From Peteryoungia ipomoeae (GTDB lineage: Bacteria; Pseudomonadota; Alphaproteobacteria; Rhizobiales; Rhizobiaceae), in assembly GCF_004912165.1 (NCBI RefSeq), contig NZ_STGV01000008.1, forward strand, positions 1 to 64,000: 64,000 nt of DNA, written 5' to 3'. Below, one piece after another: positions 43,425 to 52,953 of the stretch (positions are counted from its first letter, which is position 1; the number at the start of each line of letters is the position of its first letter). The notes under the pieces were generated by a model that was not told where the DNA came from, searched no databases, and was given only the letters and a program-made list of their open reading frames with translations. The translations under genes and the position numbers were made by a program.

Positions 43425-44167
43425 CGGCTGGAGGCCTCGCCGTCGAGGCCGCGACCGGCAAAGACACGGCGCAGGATGAGAAGCGCAGCAAATAGATAGG
43501 GAAGTGCTGCCGGCACCCACATCAACAGCCCGGCCAGTTGCTGATCGGCCAGTGGCGAAAGTCCAAAGGCGAGGGTCGTATCCATATGTGCGGCGAAAAG
43601 CGGTTGGCGCGAGAAGGTGAGAAGTGCACCCAGCATGCCCATCTGCAAGGTCGTTCCAAGCAGGAGCGCGATGGCCGAGCCCGCCGCGCGCCGTGGGGAA
43701 ACGATATCAGCCCAGAGCCAGATGGCTGATCCAATCAGGCTGAGCTCCATCAACCAGTAGATAACAGGTGACGAGAGCGCCAATAGGTAGGGCTCCGGCG
43801 CATGCCAGAACCACATCGAAAGTGTGTGCACGAGGAACGAAAGCTGCGGCGGAAGGCGTCGCCCCGGTCGCAATCTTAAGGGGATCGCCATCACGATGAG
43901 GGGACCAAGGACAGAGACAATCAGGATGTGATGGAAAATGCGGGCGGAAAACAGCGCCGAGGCGAGAGCGCAGAGAGGCGAAACGAACGCGATCAGCATG
44001 ATGATGAGTGCGGCAATTGCCGCCAGTCGCTGCCGTGACCCGCTCGCTAACGTGATCAGGATCGCGAAAGCCGCGGCGATCATGAGAAGCAGCGGAGGGT
44101 CAAAATTCCACGCACTCCAGACTGCATCAGGGGTGGGCGCAGGGCCGCAATATATGTCCAGGTTCAT
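43421..44167 (-). CDS. ctaG: CtaG-type cytochrome c oxidase assembly protein
   Basis: This is a 248-residue protein with about seven membrane helices of the caa3-type CtaG family. The motif SMWFWHAPEPY and HMDTTLAFGLSPLADQQLAGLLMW are typical (H-P pattern, DQQLAG). I start at the ATG at 44167 (MNLDIYCGPAP) with GGGGG before it. It is different from the Cox11-type protein also called CtaG. It helps build the oxidase encoded to its left. Confidence 0.85.
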   Translation of the reverse strand: MNLDIYCGPAPTPDAVWSAWNFDPPLLLMIAAAFAILITLASGSRQRLAAIAALIIMLIAFVSPLCALASALFSARIFHHILIVSVLGPLIVMAIPLRLRPGRRLPPQLSFLVHTLSMWFWHAPEPYLLALSSPVIYWLMELSLIGSAIWLWADIVSPRRAAGSAIALLLGTTLQMGMLGALLTFSRQPLFAAHMDTTLAFGLSPLADQQLAGLLMWVPAALPYLFAALLILRRVFAGRGLDGEASSR

Positions 44168-44294
44168 CGTCCCCCCACTCGGCTCCAGTCCTGATCTGTC
44201 GCTTGCCGCGCTCGGTCGACCAGTTACGGGCCGGTGCAGCAGCTGCCTTGCGGAAGGCAACACGCCTGGGGCCGAATTGTTCCATAGGTCCTGA

Positions 44295-46616
44295 TCAGGA
44301 CGACGGCTTGTCTGCTCCCGGGAAAGACAATCTTGCCTCACCGTTGCGCTTGATCCTGACCGGCACGGACTTATAGGCCGGGGTCTTCGACGCGCGGTCA
44401 TGATGTGACAGGGGGACGAGTGGATTGAGTTCCGGATAGTAGCCAGCCACGCAGCCATCCGGGAGATCGAATGGCATGATCTCCAGGCCGGTAACGCGAC
44501 GATCGATATCATCTTCTGCATCGCATACCACGGTGACCCGCTCTCCCACGGCCAGCCCGAGCCGGTCGATTTCGCCGGGGTTGATCAGCAACACGTCACG
44601 CTTGCCTTCGATGCCGCGCAGCCGGTCGCTATAGCCATAAATCGTGGTGTTGAACTGATCGTTGCTGCGCAGCGTGATGAGGGTGAACCGCTCAGGCGCT
44701 GTTTGGTAGCCAGTCGCCGAAAGCATCTCCGGAGTCACGAATTCGGCCTTGCCGCTTTCCGTCTTCCATTGCCGCTCGCGGGCGGGATGGCCGCGATAGA
44801 AGCCGCCCGGCGTGAACAAGCGGGCATTGAAGTCCCGGAATTCGTCGGGATAGGTTTTCTCGATCAGGTCACGCACGGCGGCGGTATCGCGGGCCCAGTT
44901 GCCCCAGGGCATGTTCGGGTTCGGCGGAAGTGTCGCCTCAGCGAGGCGGCTGACAATCTCTATCTCGGACTTCAGGTCTTTGCTGGCCGGCGTACGCTTG
45001 CCGACCGAACCATGCACGCAGCTGAGGCTATCCTCCATTGAGACCACCTGCGGCTTGCCGGTCAGCAGATCCATTTCGCTGCGCCCAAGGCAGGGCAGGA
45101 GATACGCGATCTCGCCATTGATCAGGTGGCTACGATTGAGCTTGGTTGCGATCTGCACCGTCAGGCGCATGCGCGGCCACGCCTCTTCCATCGCTCTCTG
45201 CTCAGGAACGGCGCGCAGAAAATTGCCGCCGAGGCTGATAAAGGCGCTCACCTCGCCTTTCAGGATGGCTTCGCAGGCCTCGACCGTATTCATGCCCTTT
45301 TCCCGTGGCGGCGCAAAATCGAAAAGCTCTGCCAGTCGATCAAGCGGCACAAGCTCCGGTTTTTCCGCAATGCCGACGGTGCGTTGACCCTGAACATTGG
45401 AGTGACCGCGCACAGGCGAAATGCCGGCGCCCTTGCGCCCGATATTGCCCTTCATCAGCAGCAGGTTCACATAAGTTGCGATGTTTTCGAAGCCGTGCAT
45501 GTGCTGGGTCAGGCCCATGCCGTATATGCCGATGGCATTCTCAGCCTCGACATAGACCGTGCCCGCCGCCTCGATGGCGGCGCGGGTGACGCCGGAGACC
45601 TCTTCGATGTCCGACCAGTCGAGCGATCGCAGACGTGCCTCGAAGGCTTCGAACCCAGTGGTATGTTCGGCGATAAACGCGTGATCGATGATCTGCCTGT
45701 CATCCGCACGCGCTGCATCATCGGCGGCAAGAACGTGCTTGCAGAGCCCCAGGAGAACCGCGATGTCGCCGCCCGGCTTGACTTGGTGATACTGGCAGGA
45801 CAGCGCGGTCTCATGGCCGCTGACCATGGCTGTCGGTTCCTGAGGATTGATCATGCTTTCAAGGCCGCGCTCGCGCACGGGATTGAAGGTGACGATCTTG
45901 CAGCCGCGCCGCACGGCTGCCTGAAGCTGATGCAGGAAGCGCGGGCTGTTGGTGCCGGTGTTCTGCCCGAAGAAGAACAGTGCGTCGCAATGGTCGAAAT
46001 CGTCGAGCACCACAGTGCCGACGGGCGAGCCAATGACCTTTTTCAACGTGACCGAGGTTGTCTCGTGGCACATGTTCGAGCTGTCGGGCAGGTTGTTGTG
46101 GCCGTAGGCTCGGGCGAACAAAGCCCAGCAGTAACTCGTCTCAAGGCTGGCGCGACCGGAGGTGTAGAAGACCGTTTTCTTGGGCTCCATGGCCCGCAAT
46201 TCCTTGCCGATCTCGGCAAAGGCCTCATCCCAGGAGCAGGGAATGTAACGATCGCTGCGACTGTCATAGCGCAAGGGATGGGTCAGCCTGCCAAGCTGTT
46301 CAAGATCATGATCCGAGAAGCCGCGCAAGTCCGCAAGGGTGTGACGGGCAAAGACATCCAGGGTCGCCTTGCGGCTGGTCAGTTCCCAAAGGGTGGCCTT
46401 GGCGCCGTTTTCGCAGAACTCAACGGCCTTGTGGTTTGCCCGCTTCGTCCAGGCACAGGAGACACAGGCAAAGCCGCCGGGCTTGTTCTGCTCCAGGAGG
46501 GTCGCCATGGCGCCGGCGCTCACTCCTTCCTTGCCGGCTATCTCGGCGATCCCACGCAGCGAACCCCAGCCACCAGCGGGACCATCATAGGTTACCGTCT
46601 CATCGCGCTTTGCCAT
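44295..46616 (-). CDS. FdhF/YdeP-family molybdopterin oxidoreductase
   Basis: This is a 773-residue cytoplasmic bis-MGD enzyme. An N-terminal CVSCAW and a later FCENGAK hold the iron-sulfur cysteines. SSNMCHETTS lies in the cofactor region, and the C-terminal MopB domain starts near residue 660. The set matches the YdeP type rather than classical formate dehydrogenase. The substrate of YdeP enzymes is not settled. I start at the ATG at 46616 with GGAGG upstream. It precedes the CtaG gene by 127 bases. Confidence 0.85.
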   Translation of the reverse strand: MAKRDETVTYDGPAGGWGSLRGIAEIAGKEGVSAGAMATLLEQNKPGGFACVSCAWTKRANHKAVEFCENGAKATLWELTSRKATLDVFARHTLADLRGFSDHDLEQLGRLTHPLRYDSRSDRYIPCSWDEAFAEIGKELRAMEPKKTVFYTSGRASLETSYCWALFARAYGHNNLPDSSNMCHETTSVTLKKVIGSPVGTVVLDDFDHCDALFFFGQNTGTNSPRFLHQLQAAVRRGCKIVTFNPVRERGLESMINPQEPTAMVSGHETALSCQYHQVKPGGDIAVLLGLCKHVLAADDAARADDRQIIDHAFIAEHTTGFEAFEARLRSLDWSDIEEVSGVTRAAIEAAGTVYVEAENAIGIYGMGLTQHMHGFENIATYVNLLLMKGNIGRKGAGISPVRGHSNVQGQRTVGIAEKPELVPLDRLAELFDFAPPREKGMNTVEACEAILKGEVSAFISLGGNFLRAVPEQRAMEEAWPRMRLTVQIATKLNRSHLINGEIAYLLPCLGRSEMDLLTGKPQVVSMEDSLSCVHGSVGKRTPASKDLKSEIEIVSRLAEATLPPNPNMPWGNWARDTAAVRDLIEKTYPDEFRDFNARLFTPGGFYRGHPARERQWKTESGKAEFVTPEMLSATGYQTAPERFTLITLRSNDQFNTTIYGYSDRLRGIEGKRDVLLINPGEIDRLGLAVGERVTVVCDAEDDIDRRVTGLEIMPFDLPDGCVAGYYPELNPLVPLSHHDRASKTPAYKSVPVRIKRNGEARLSFPGADKPSS

Positions 46617-46745
46617 GTTCCATCGCCTCCAGGGTGGTGCCATCCTGGGGGAACTCGCGGATCAGACAATGGTTTCAATCCGGGGTAGGGTGAAGGGCAA
46701 GGCATGCTGATAAGCACCGTCCGGCGTAAGCGGCTGTGGGATCGG

Positions 46746-47516
46746 CTAGCGAACCGACCTTGCGTATTGCAGTGCGATCCGCATGCCCTGCGTTTCCACC
46801 ACCTCGATGGCAAAGCCGTATATCGTCTCCAGCACCTCTGTACACATGATCTGGTTGGGCGGTCCATCGGCGGCAATCCGGCCATGTTTCATCGCAATGA
46901 TCCGGTCGGCGCTTGCCGAGGCATGGTTGATGTCGTGCAGCACGATGACGATGGTGCGGCCCGTCTCGTCGGCCAGCCGGCGTAGTTCCAGCATCAACTG
47001 GCGGGCGTGATACATGTCGAGATTGTTCAGGGGTTCGTCGAGCAGGATGTAGTCGGTGTCCTGCGCATAGGTCATCGCCACCATCACGCGTTGCCGCTGG
47101 CCGCCGGAGAGCCGGTCGAGTGGGCGGTTGGCAAGCCCTTCCAGTTCGAAGCGGGCGAACGCCTCCTCCACCATGGCCTTGTCCTCGGCCGTCAGACGTC
47201 CGCCACTGTGGGGGAAGCGGCCGAAGCCAATCATCTCGCGCACGGTCACACGCGGCGGCGGTCCGGACTCCTGTCTCAGTATCGCGAGTTTCTTTGCCAG
47301 CACCTTGCCCGGTGTGGTGGCCACAGACAGGCCGTCAATGGTTACGCTGCCCTGTTTCAGCGGCAAGAGCCTTGCCGTGAGCGAGAGCAGCGTCGATTTG
47401 CCTGCCCCATTCGGACCGACCAGTGCGGTCAGCCCACCTTTGGGCAGGGTAAGGTCGATGCCATCGAGAACGCGTTGGCCCTCGCGATCAAGGCTCACGG
47501 ATTGAATGTCGATCAT
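46746..47516 (-). CDS. Ferric-siderophore ABC ATPase
   Basis: This is a 256-residue FepC/FecE-type ATPase with Walker A GPNGAGKST, signature LSGGQRQRVMVAM and Walker B ILLDEPLNN. Its start overlaps the permease stop by 4 bases. It completes a four-gene importer whose closest described relatives (FatBCD, YclNOPQ) transport petrobactin. It is the last gene of a long leftward operon of overlapping genes. Confidence 0.92.
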   Translation of the reverse strand: MIDIQSVSLDREGQRVLDGIDLTLPKGGLTALVGPNGAGKSTLLSLTARLLPLKQGSVTIDGLSVATTPGKVLAKKLAILRQESGPPPRVTVREMIGFGRFPHSGGRLTAEDKAMVEEAFARFELEGLANRPLDRLSGGQRQRVMVAMTYAQDTDYILLDEPLNNLDMYHARQLMLELRRLADETGRTIVIVLHDINHASASADRIIAMKHGRIAADGPPNQIMCTEVLETIYGFAIEVVETQGMRIALQYARSVR

Positions 47517-48457
47517 CGGGTGCGCCTCGCAAACAGAAGCAGGATAAAGACAAGGCCGCCGACAAAATCGACGACGATAGAGAGGGTGCCTGCTTGGCCA
47601 AGCCCGTGCTGCAGCAGCGTCTGGCCGCCGACCAGCACAATCACGCCGAGCAGGCTTGCCACGACAAAAACACCGGCATGGCGGCGCGAGGCCGTCAGCC
47701 GCTCGGCCAGCGCCGCGATCAGCAGACCGAAAAAGGTAACGGGGCCGACCAGGGCTGTGGAGACCGCGACCAGCAGCGACACCACCAGGAGGTGGATCAT
47801 GATCTCGCGGTTCCAGGCGATGCCGAGGCCAATCGCCGTGTCGCGTCCAAGGGCTGCGATGTCGAGCTGGTGCCGGCGCGAGACGAGGAAAGCGCTGGCG
47901 AGCATGGTGATCAGGCCGGCGATCATCAGCAGGTCGGTGTTCGGGGACGAGAAGTTGGCATACATCGCCCGCTGCGCCACCGCGAATTCCTGCGGATCGA
48001 TCAACCTGGCCAAAAGGTTGGTCAGGCTGCGGAAGAGGCCACCGATGACGACGCCGGCGAGCAACATCAAGGTGAGGTCCATCCGGCTTTTCAGCGCCGG
48101 CCAGAGGATGACCATAGCCAGCAGCATCAGGGCGGAGGTCTCCATGCCGAATTTCAGATGCGGCGAGAGCGAGACATAGCCCAGCCCGCCAAGCGTAAAG
48201 ACGAGGGCTGCCTGACCAAACTGGTAAAGCGCATCGAGCCCCATGATCGAGGGCGTGAGGATACGGTTGCCGGTGATCGTCTGGAAAGTAACGGTCGACA
48301 GCGCAATGGCGACGGCGACTGTCACCAGGGCTGCAAGCCGGATGCCGCGCAGCTCCAGGGCAAAAGCGACGTTGCCGCGCAGGTTTATCGTCATGAAGGC
48401 GGCGATGGCGAAGAGCGCCAGACAGAGGAGCACTGCAATCACGACCCGGTCACGCAT
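47513..48457 (-). CDS. Ferric-siderophore ABC permease (FatC/YclO-like)
   Basis: This is a 314-residue FecCD-type permease with about nine membrane helices. The family segment VGPVTFFGLLIAALAERL near residue 235 is present. It overlaps the ATPase and the other permease, so production is coupled. With the second permease it forms the channel for the iron complex. Confidence 0.9.
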   Translation of the reverse strand: MRDRVVIAVLLCLALFAIAAFMTINLRGNVAFALELRGIRLAALVTVAVAIALSTVTFQTITGNRILTPSIMGLDALYQFGQAALVFTLGGLGYVSLSPHLKFGMETSALMLLAMVILWPALKSRMDLTLMLLAGVVIGGLFRSLTNLLARLIDPQEFAVAQRAMYANFSSPNTDLLMIAGLITMLASAFLVSRRHQLDIAALGRDTAIGLGIAWNREIMIHLLVVSLLVAVSTALVGPVTFFGLLIAALAERLTASRRHAGVFVVASLLGVIVLVGGQTLLQHGLGQAGTLSIVVDFVGGLVFILLLFARRTR

Positions 48458-49430
48458 CGCGTCTCTCCCGAAGGATGAACCAGAGAAAGACGGCCGGTCC
48501 GATGACGCCCATCACGGTGCCCACGGGGATTTCGTAGGGAAAGCGGATGACGCGACCGGCGATGTCGGAGGCGAGCACAAGGATTGCGCCGCCGAGTGCC
48601 ACGAGCGGCAGCGTGCCACGCAGATTGTCGCCCGAGATGCGTGAAACGAGATTTGGGACGACAAGGCCTACAAAGGGTATGAGCCCGACGACGACGACCG
48701 AGAGCGCCGACATGATGGAGACCAGCACCAGCCCGATCTGGGTCATGCGGCGATAGTCGATGCCGAGGCTGGTCGCCTGGTCCTCGCCGAGTGCCATGAT
48801 CGTCAGCCGGTCGGCAATCAGGATCGCGGCTGCGACGATGACGACGGCGATGAAGAGCAGTTCGTAACGGCCCTTCAACACGCCGGAAAACTCGCCATTG
48901 GTCCAGATATCGAGATATTGCAGCAGGTCATTCTGCCAGGCGACGTAGGTGACGGCAGCCCCAACCACGCCGCCATAGACAAGGCCGAAGAGCGGCACGA
49001 GATGCGGCTGTTCCGGCGGCAGGCGATGGGCGGTGGCGAGGAACAGCGCGGTGCCGGCCATGGCGCTGCCACTTGCAACCAGTGCCTTCACGCCCAGACC
49101 CGCTGCCGGCAGGAAGAGCGTCACGATCAGGATGCCGAGCGCTGCACTCTGGGCGGTGCCTGCCGTTGAGGGCTCGACGAAACGGTTGCGCGTCAGCGTC
49201 TGCATGATCTGCCCGGCGACCGCAAGGCCTGCACCACAGAGGACTGCGGCCAGCGTGCGCGGCAGACGGCTGATCGAGAGCAGCTCGGCAAGCGGCATCG
49301 CCCCATCAGTGCCGGAAATCGAAAGCTCCTGCACGCCGATTGCCATGCTCATGACGATGAGAAGCGCCAGACAGAGCCCGGCGCCGATCATTGCACGACG
49401 ACGTCCTACATCAGCGATGGCAAACATCAC
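48450..49430 (-). CDS. Ferric-siderophore ABC permease (FatD/YclN-like)
   Basis: This is a 326-residue FecCD permease. The typical QTLTRNRFVEPSTAGTAQSA and GLIPFVGLVVPNLVSRI segments are present. It overlaps the next permease by 8 bases and the binding protein by 4. It is the second half of the heterodimeric channel. Confidence 0.9.
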   Translation of the reverse strand: MMFAIADVGRRRAMIGAGLCLALLIVMSMAIGVQELSISGTDGAMPLAELLSISRLPRTLAAVLCGAGLAVAGQIMQTLTRNRFVEPSTAGTAQSAALGILIVTLFLPAAGLGVKALVASGSAMAGTALFLATAHRLPPEQPHLVPLFGLVYGGVVGAAVTYVAWQNDLLQYLDIWTNGEFSGVLKGRYELLFIAVVIVAAAILIADRLTIMALGEDQATSLGIDYRRMTQIGLVLVSIMSALSVVVVGLIPFVGLVVPNLVSRISGDNLRGTLPLVALGGAILVLASDIAGRVIRFPYEIPVGTVMGVIGPAVFLWFILRERRDA

Positions 49431-50338
49431 TGGCTGGCGGAAAAGCCGGCTTCAATCGTCGCCAGCACCCGTTCGGTGGCCTTCAAGCCTCCGGCTGCGA
49501 TGTAGAAATCCGCCGAGGGCAGGTAGATCACCTGGCCGCTCTTCCAGGCCGTAGTTCCAGCAACCAGCGCATTGTCGAGCGTCGCCTTGGCATTCTGGTC
49601 GTTTGCGCCAATGGCTGCCGCGCGGTCGAGCACCAGCAGCCAGTCGGGATTGGCCTTGGCGATGAATTCGAAGGAGACCGGCTCACCATGGGTGGCGGCC
49701 TCGACGTCTTCCACTGCTGGCGGCAGGTCGAGCGCCTTGTGCACCCAACCGAAGCGGGAATCGACACCGTATGCGGTGATTTTCGGCCCGTTGGTCATCA
49801 GGATCAGGCCCTTGCCCTTGCCCTGAATGGCGGCCTTGGCGCGGGCAAGTGCTGCGTCGAATTCAGCAACGGCCTTCTCGGCCTCAGCTTGCTTGCCAAA
49901 GATCGCGCCATAGGTCGTGGCGCGCTCACGCGCCTGCTCGATGACATCGATGCCGTCCATGGTCATGTCGAGCGAGGGCGCGACCTTGACCGTCTCCTTC
50001 TCCTTGCCGGAGGAGCGGCCGCCGAGGATGATGAGGTCGGGCTCAAGCGCGCTCAAAGCCTCGAGATCGGGTTCGAAGATGTCGCCGACGACCTCGGCCT
50101 TGCCTTTGAGCTCCGAGAGTTCGGAGAGGTAAAGGTTCTCCGGGATGCCTGCGGGCATGACGCCGATCGCCAGCAGCGTGTCGAGGGCGGCGATATCGAA
50201 GACGGCAACCTTCGACGGCGTGCCCTCGACGGTAACCTTGCCGGCATAGGTCTCGACGTCGAGCGCAACCGCCGGCAAAGCGGCGAGGCAAAGGCTGGCG
50301 GCAATCAGCGCGCGGCGGGTGAAGTGGCGAATGCTCAT
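49427..50338 (-). CDS. Catecholate-siderophore binding protein (FatB/YclQ/CeuE-like)
   Basis: This is a 303-residue periplasmic protein with a signal peptide (residues 1-25, ending PAVA). The stretch ITAYGVDSRFGWVH, then HGEPVSFEFIAKANPDW and LDRAAAIG, follows CeuE/YclQ-type proteins, which bind catecholates including petrobactin. I use the ATG at 50338 with GGAGAG upstream. It sits directly after the fused asbD-asbE gene. Confidence 0.88.
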   Translation of the reverse strand: MSIRHFTRRALIAASLCLAALPAVALDVETYAGKVTVEGTPSKVAVFDIAALDTLLAIGVMPAGIPENLYLSELSELKGKAEVVGDIFEPDLEALSALEPDLIILGGRSSGKEKETVKVAPSLDMTMDGIDVIEQARERATTYGAIFGKQAEAEKAVAEFDAALARAKAAIQGKGKGLILMTNGPKITAYGVDSRFGWVHKALDLPPAVEDVEAATHGEPVSFEFIAKANPDWLLVLDRAAAIGANDQNAKATLDNALVAGTTAWKSGQVIYLPSADFYIAAGGLKATERVLATIEAGFSASQ

Positions 50339-50374
50339 GGCTGTCTCTCCGAAACGTAAGCAGGTGGTCATGGA

Positions 50375-51688
50375 TCAGGCCAGCGCTTTCAGGCGTGGGC
50401 TATCTGCGTCCTGAAAGCCGGCGCTCCAGGCGTCGAACGCGGCACCAAGGCGGGTCTTGATGGCGGTCTCGAAGCGGTCGGCCCGGTCGAGCCGGCGCTC
50501 GACATCCTCGATCAGCCGTCGGTCGCCCGTCTGCGCCAGTTTCATGGCGGTAAAGTGGATGTTTTTCAACTCCTGGTGCAGCGCTTCGATTTCGTTACAC
50601 CAATGCTCGAATTCGCTGTTGCCGAGCTTGGCCGCCCGCCAGACAAAGGCAAAGCCATGCTCATAGGCATATTTGCGGATGGCGAGAACCGGCAGCTCGC
50701 GCAGGCCAGAGGTAAGATCGGAGAGTACCAGACCGTCTCGCCCTTCGACATGGGCGGCAAGAACCGATCGCAGTGCTTCGATGAGCGGATTGCGCGCGCG
50801 GATCAGGCATTCGTTCAGATAGGCCACCACATCGGCATCATCCGCCGGCTGGAAGGCGGCGCGGTCGAAATGATAGCCGCCGGCAACCGTCGGCTGGGCA
50901 ATCGCGTTCAACACCTTCGCGCGTTCGATCGGCCCTTCCCAGCGATAGTCGGGGTCGCGGATGAACCAGACATCCGCGTCCTCGGTCATTTCCGGCATCA
51001 GGTAATGCGGGAAGGGGTTCTGGTTGAACTTGTTCTCCCGCTCCGGCAGATGGAAGAGGTCGAGCATCACCATCACGCCTTCGGTTTCGCTGCGTTTTTC
51101 CAGCAGATCGAGGAAGGCCGCGACATTCTCGTCCTTCGAGCGGGCGTGGTCGTACCAGGGCGTCACGGGCGCGCGGTAGAGGCGCTCGAACCAGAGACGG
51201 AAGGGCTCATGGCTGACGGTGGCGTCGTGATAGAGCAGCTCGTGGCGCGGGCTTATCCCGAAGGGCGCATCCCAGATGCCGAAATAGAAGGGCCGGTGAT
51301 CGATGCCGCGCCGCTTCAAGCCGTCGCAAAGGCAGCTGACGAAGCAGTGCACCTTGATGTCGTAATATTCCTCGCCATGCACCCCGCCTTCGAATTCCGG
51401 CATGGGCTCTGCGGCAGGTTCCGGTTCAGCGGGTGCCGTGTCGTCTTCAGGCAGGAAGAGATCGGCGAGATCGGCCACCGTCACCACATCCTTGCGGCTG
51501 ATCACGGCGTCGTCGACCATCAGCCCGTGTTCGAGCTCGAGATTGAGGAAGATCTGCAGGATCAGCACGGAATCGAGATAGAGATCCTGGTTGAGCCGCG
51601 CCGCCGGCGAAAATGCCTCCATATGCCGATGCTGCATGGGGCCGGCCAACACTTGCGCAATGGCGTCGATGATGTCGCTTCGGGTCAC
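50375..51688 (-). CDS. asbE: Fused AsbD-AsbE: carrier protein plus petrobactin condensing enzyme
   Basis: This is a 437-residue fusion. Residues 1-80 form an acyl-carrier domain with the phosphopantetheine serine at S40 (LYLDSVLIL). An Ala/Pro/Glu-rich linker follows (about 80-100), then an AsbE-like domain (about 105-435). In Bacillus these are separate: AsbD carries 3,4-dihydroxybenzoyl and AsbE passes it to spermidine. The fusion places the donor next to the acceptor enzyme. It overlaps asbC by 4 bases. The AsbE assignment rests on length and gene order; I recall no exact motif. Confidence 0.75.
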   Translation of the reverse strand: MTRSDIIDAIAQVLAGPMQHRHMEAFSPAARLNQDLYLDSVLILQIFLNLELEHGLMVDDAVISRKDVVTVADLADLFLPEDDTAPAEPEPAAEPMPEFEGGVHGEEYYDIKVHCFVSCLCDGLKRRGIDHRPFYFGIWDAPFGISPRHELLYHDATVSHEPFRLWFERLYRAPVTPWYDHARSKDENVAAFLDLLEKRSETEGVMVMLDLFHLPERENKFNQNPFPHYLMPEMTEDADVWFIRDPDYRWEGPIERAKVLNAIAQPTVAGGYHFDRAAFQPADDADVVAYLNECLIRARNPLIEALRSVLAAHVEGRDGLVLSDLTSGLRELPVLAIRKYAYEHGFAFVWRAAKLGNSEFEHWCNEIEALHQELKNIHFTAMKLAQTGDRRLIEDVERRLDRADRFETAIKTRLGAAFDAWSAGFQDADSPRLKALA

Positions 51689-52953
51689 GAGGCGCGCTCC
51701 TTCTGATCGTTGAATTCGCCGGCCAAAAAGCGCCTGGCAATTTCGCGGCGGCTGATCTTGCCGTTCGCCTGGCGGGGTACCTCGCCCACCTGCACCAAAT
51801 GCATCGGCACCTGGTGCGGTTGGAGGAGGGCAATCAGCTTCTCGCGCAACTCGGTGGATGGCAGGTTCCTGTTCGCCGAATAGACGAGCGCCACGCGCTC
51901 GCCGGCAAAGCTGTCCGGCACACGGAAAGCCACCGCATCTGTTACACCGTCGACGGCAATCGCCTGGTCCTCGACATCGCGCGGATAGACGTTGAGGCCC
52001 GAGACATTCACCGTGTCATCGAGCCTGGAGACGAAGACGAGCATACCGTCGGCTCTGACATAGCCGAGATCTTTTGTCTCGATCCGGGCATGGCCCTGAA
52101 GCACGATTTCGACCGGCGCATCCGCGGTGCCTGTTTCGGCGACCGAGAAGCGCGGCAGAATGCGGCCCATGTCGGCGGGATGCGTGAGGTCGCTGTTGAT
52201 GGCAACGCAGCCAGCCTCCGAGCAGCCATATTGCTGGTAGAAACGCTCGCACTTGGCGCGGATGGTCGAAAACCAGCTCTCCGGCAACAGCGTGCCCGAG
52301 GTCATGATCGCATGCACCTTTTCGCCTAATGGCAGCAAGCGCGCCAATGTGTGCAGCATGGCGGGCGAGGAATAGAGGATCGGTCGCTCGGTTTCCCTGA
52401 GGACCCTGATCAGGTGTTTGGGATTTCCGGTGTTCACCACATGCGACACGCGCCCGCGCTTCAATCCCACCAGGAGACCGCAGATCAGCCCGTAGGAATG
52501 GGTGGTCGGGCAGGCGACGACAGGCGTCATGTCCTGGGGCTCGCGGAAGAAGCAGACGTAGTCCTCAAGCTCCCGCTCTATATCGTCCCATCCGCGCGCC
52601 ACGCATTTGGCGGCACCCGTGGTGCCGGAGCTCATCTGCAAAAGCCGTCCCCTCGGGCTGTCGTCGTCGGGCTCGCCCAGCCATTCGGCTGTCGTCCCGC
52701 CGTGGAATAGCCGGTGGCAGCCGGCCTCCTTGGCGAGCTTGCGGGCGGTCGCAAGCGGCGTGCCGGGCAGAAGCGGCAGGATGCTCGCGCCGAGCTGCCG
52801 GATGGCGAAGAAGGCCGAGAGCCAGTCGACCGTCTCGTCGAAACAGACAGCGACGCTGAGGCGCGGGTCAACGATGCCCGTTGCGGCGAGGAAGGCCGTG
52901 GCCCTCTCGTTGATCTGTGCCTCGCTATGGAAAGTCCCGTCGATGAGGATCAT
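51685..52953 (-). CDS. asbC: AsbC-like 3,4-dihydroxybenzoate-AMP ligase
   Basis: This is a 422-residue ANL-superfamily ligase, short like AsbC (about 412). The AMP motif QMSSGTTGAAK, YGCSEAG and SRLDDTVNVSG are present, and the catalytic lysine is in QANGKISRRE. It would adenylate 3,4-dihydroxybenzoate and load it on the carrier domain of the next gene. Starts and stops overlap both neighbours. Confidence 0.85.
   Translation of the reverse strand: MILIDGTFHSEAQINERATAFLAATGIVDPRLSVAVCFDETVDWLSAFFAIRQLGASILPLLPGTPLATARKLAKEAGCHRLFHGGTTAEWLGEPDDDSPRGRLLQMSSGTTGAAKCVARGWDDIERELEDYVCFFREPQDMTPVVACPTTHSYGLICGLLVGLKRGRVSHVVNTGNPKHLIRVLRETERPILYSSPAMLHTLARLLPLGEKVHAIMTSGTLLPESWFSTIRAKCERFYQQYGCSEAGCVAINSDLTHPADMGRILPRFSVAETGTADAPVEIVLQGHARIETKDLGYVRADGMLVFVSRLDDTVNVSGLNVYPRDVEDQAIAVDGVTDAVAFRVPDSFAGERVALVYSANRNLPSTELREKLIALLQPHQVPMHLVQVGEVPRQANGKISRREIARRFLAGEFNDQKERAS

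Noticed and set aside
45126-46688. A 520-codon open frame antisense to the molybdopterin enzyme
   Set aside because: No motif or ribosome site; the sense gene has clear cofactor motifs.
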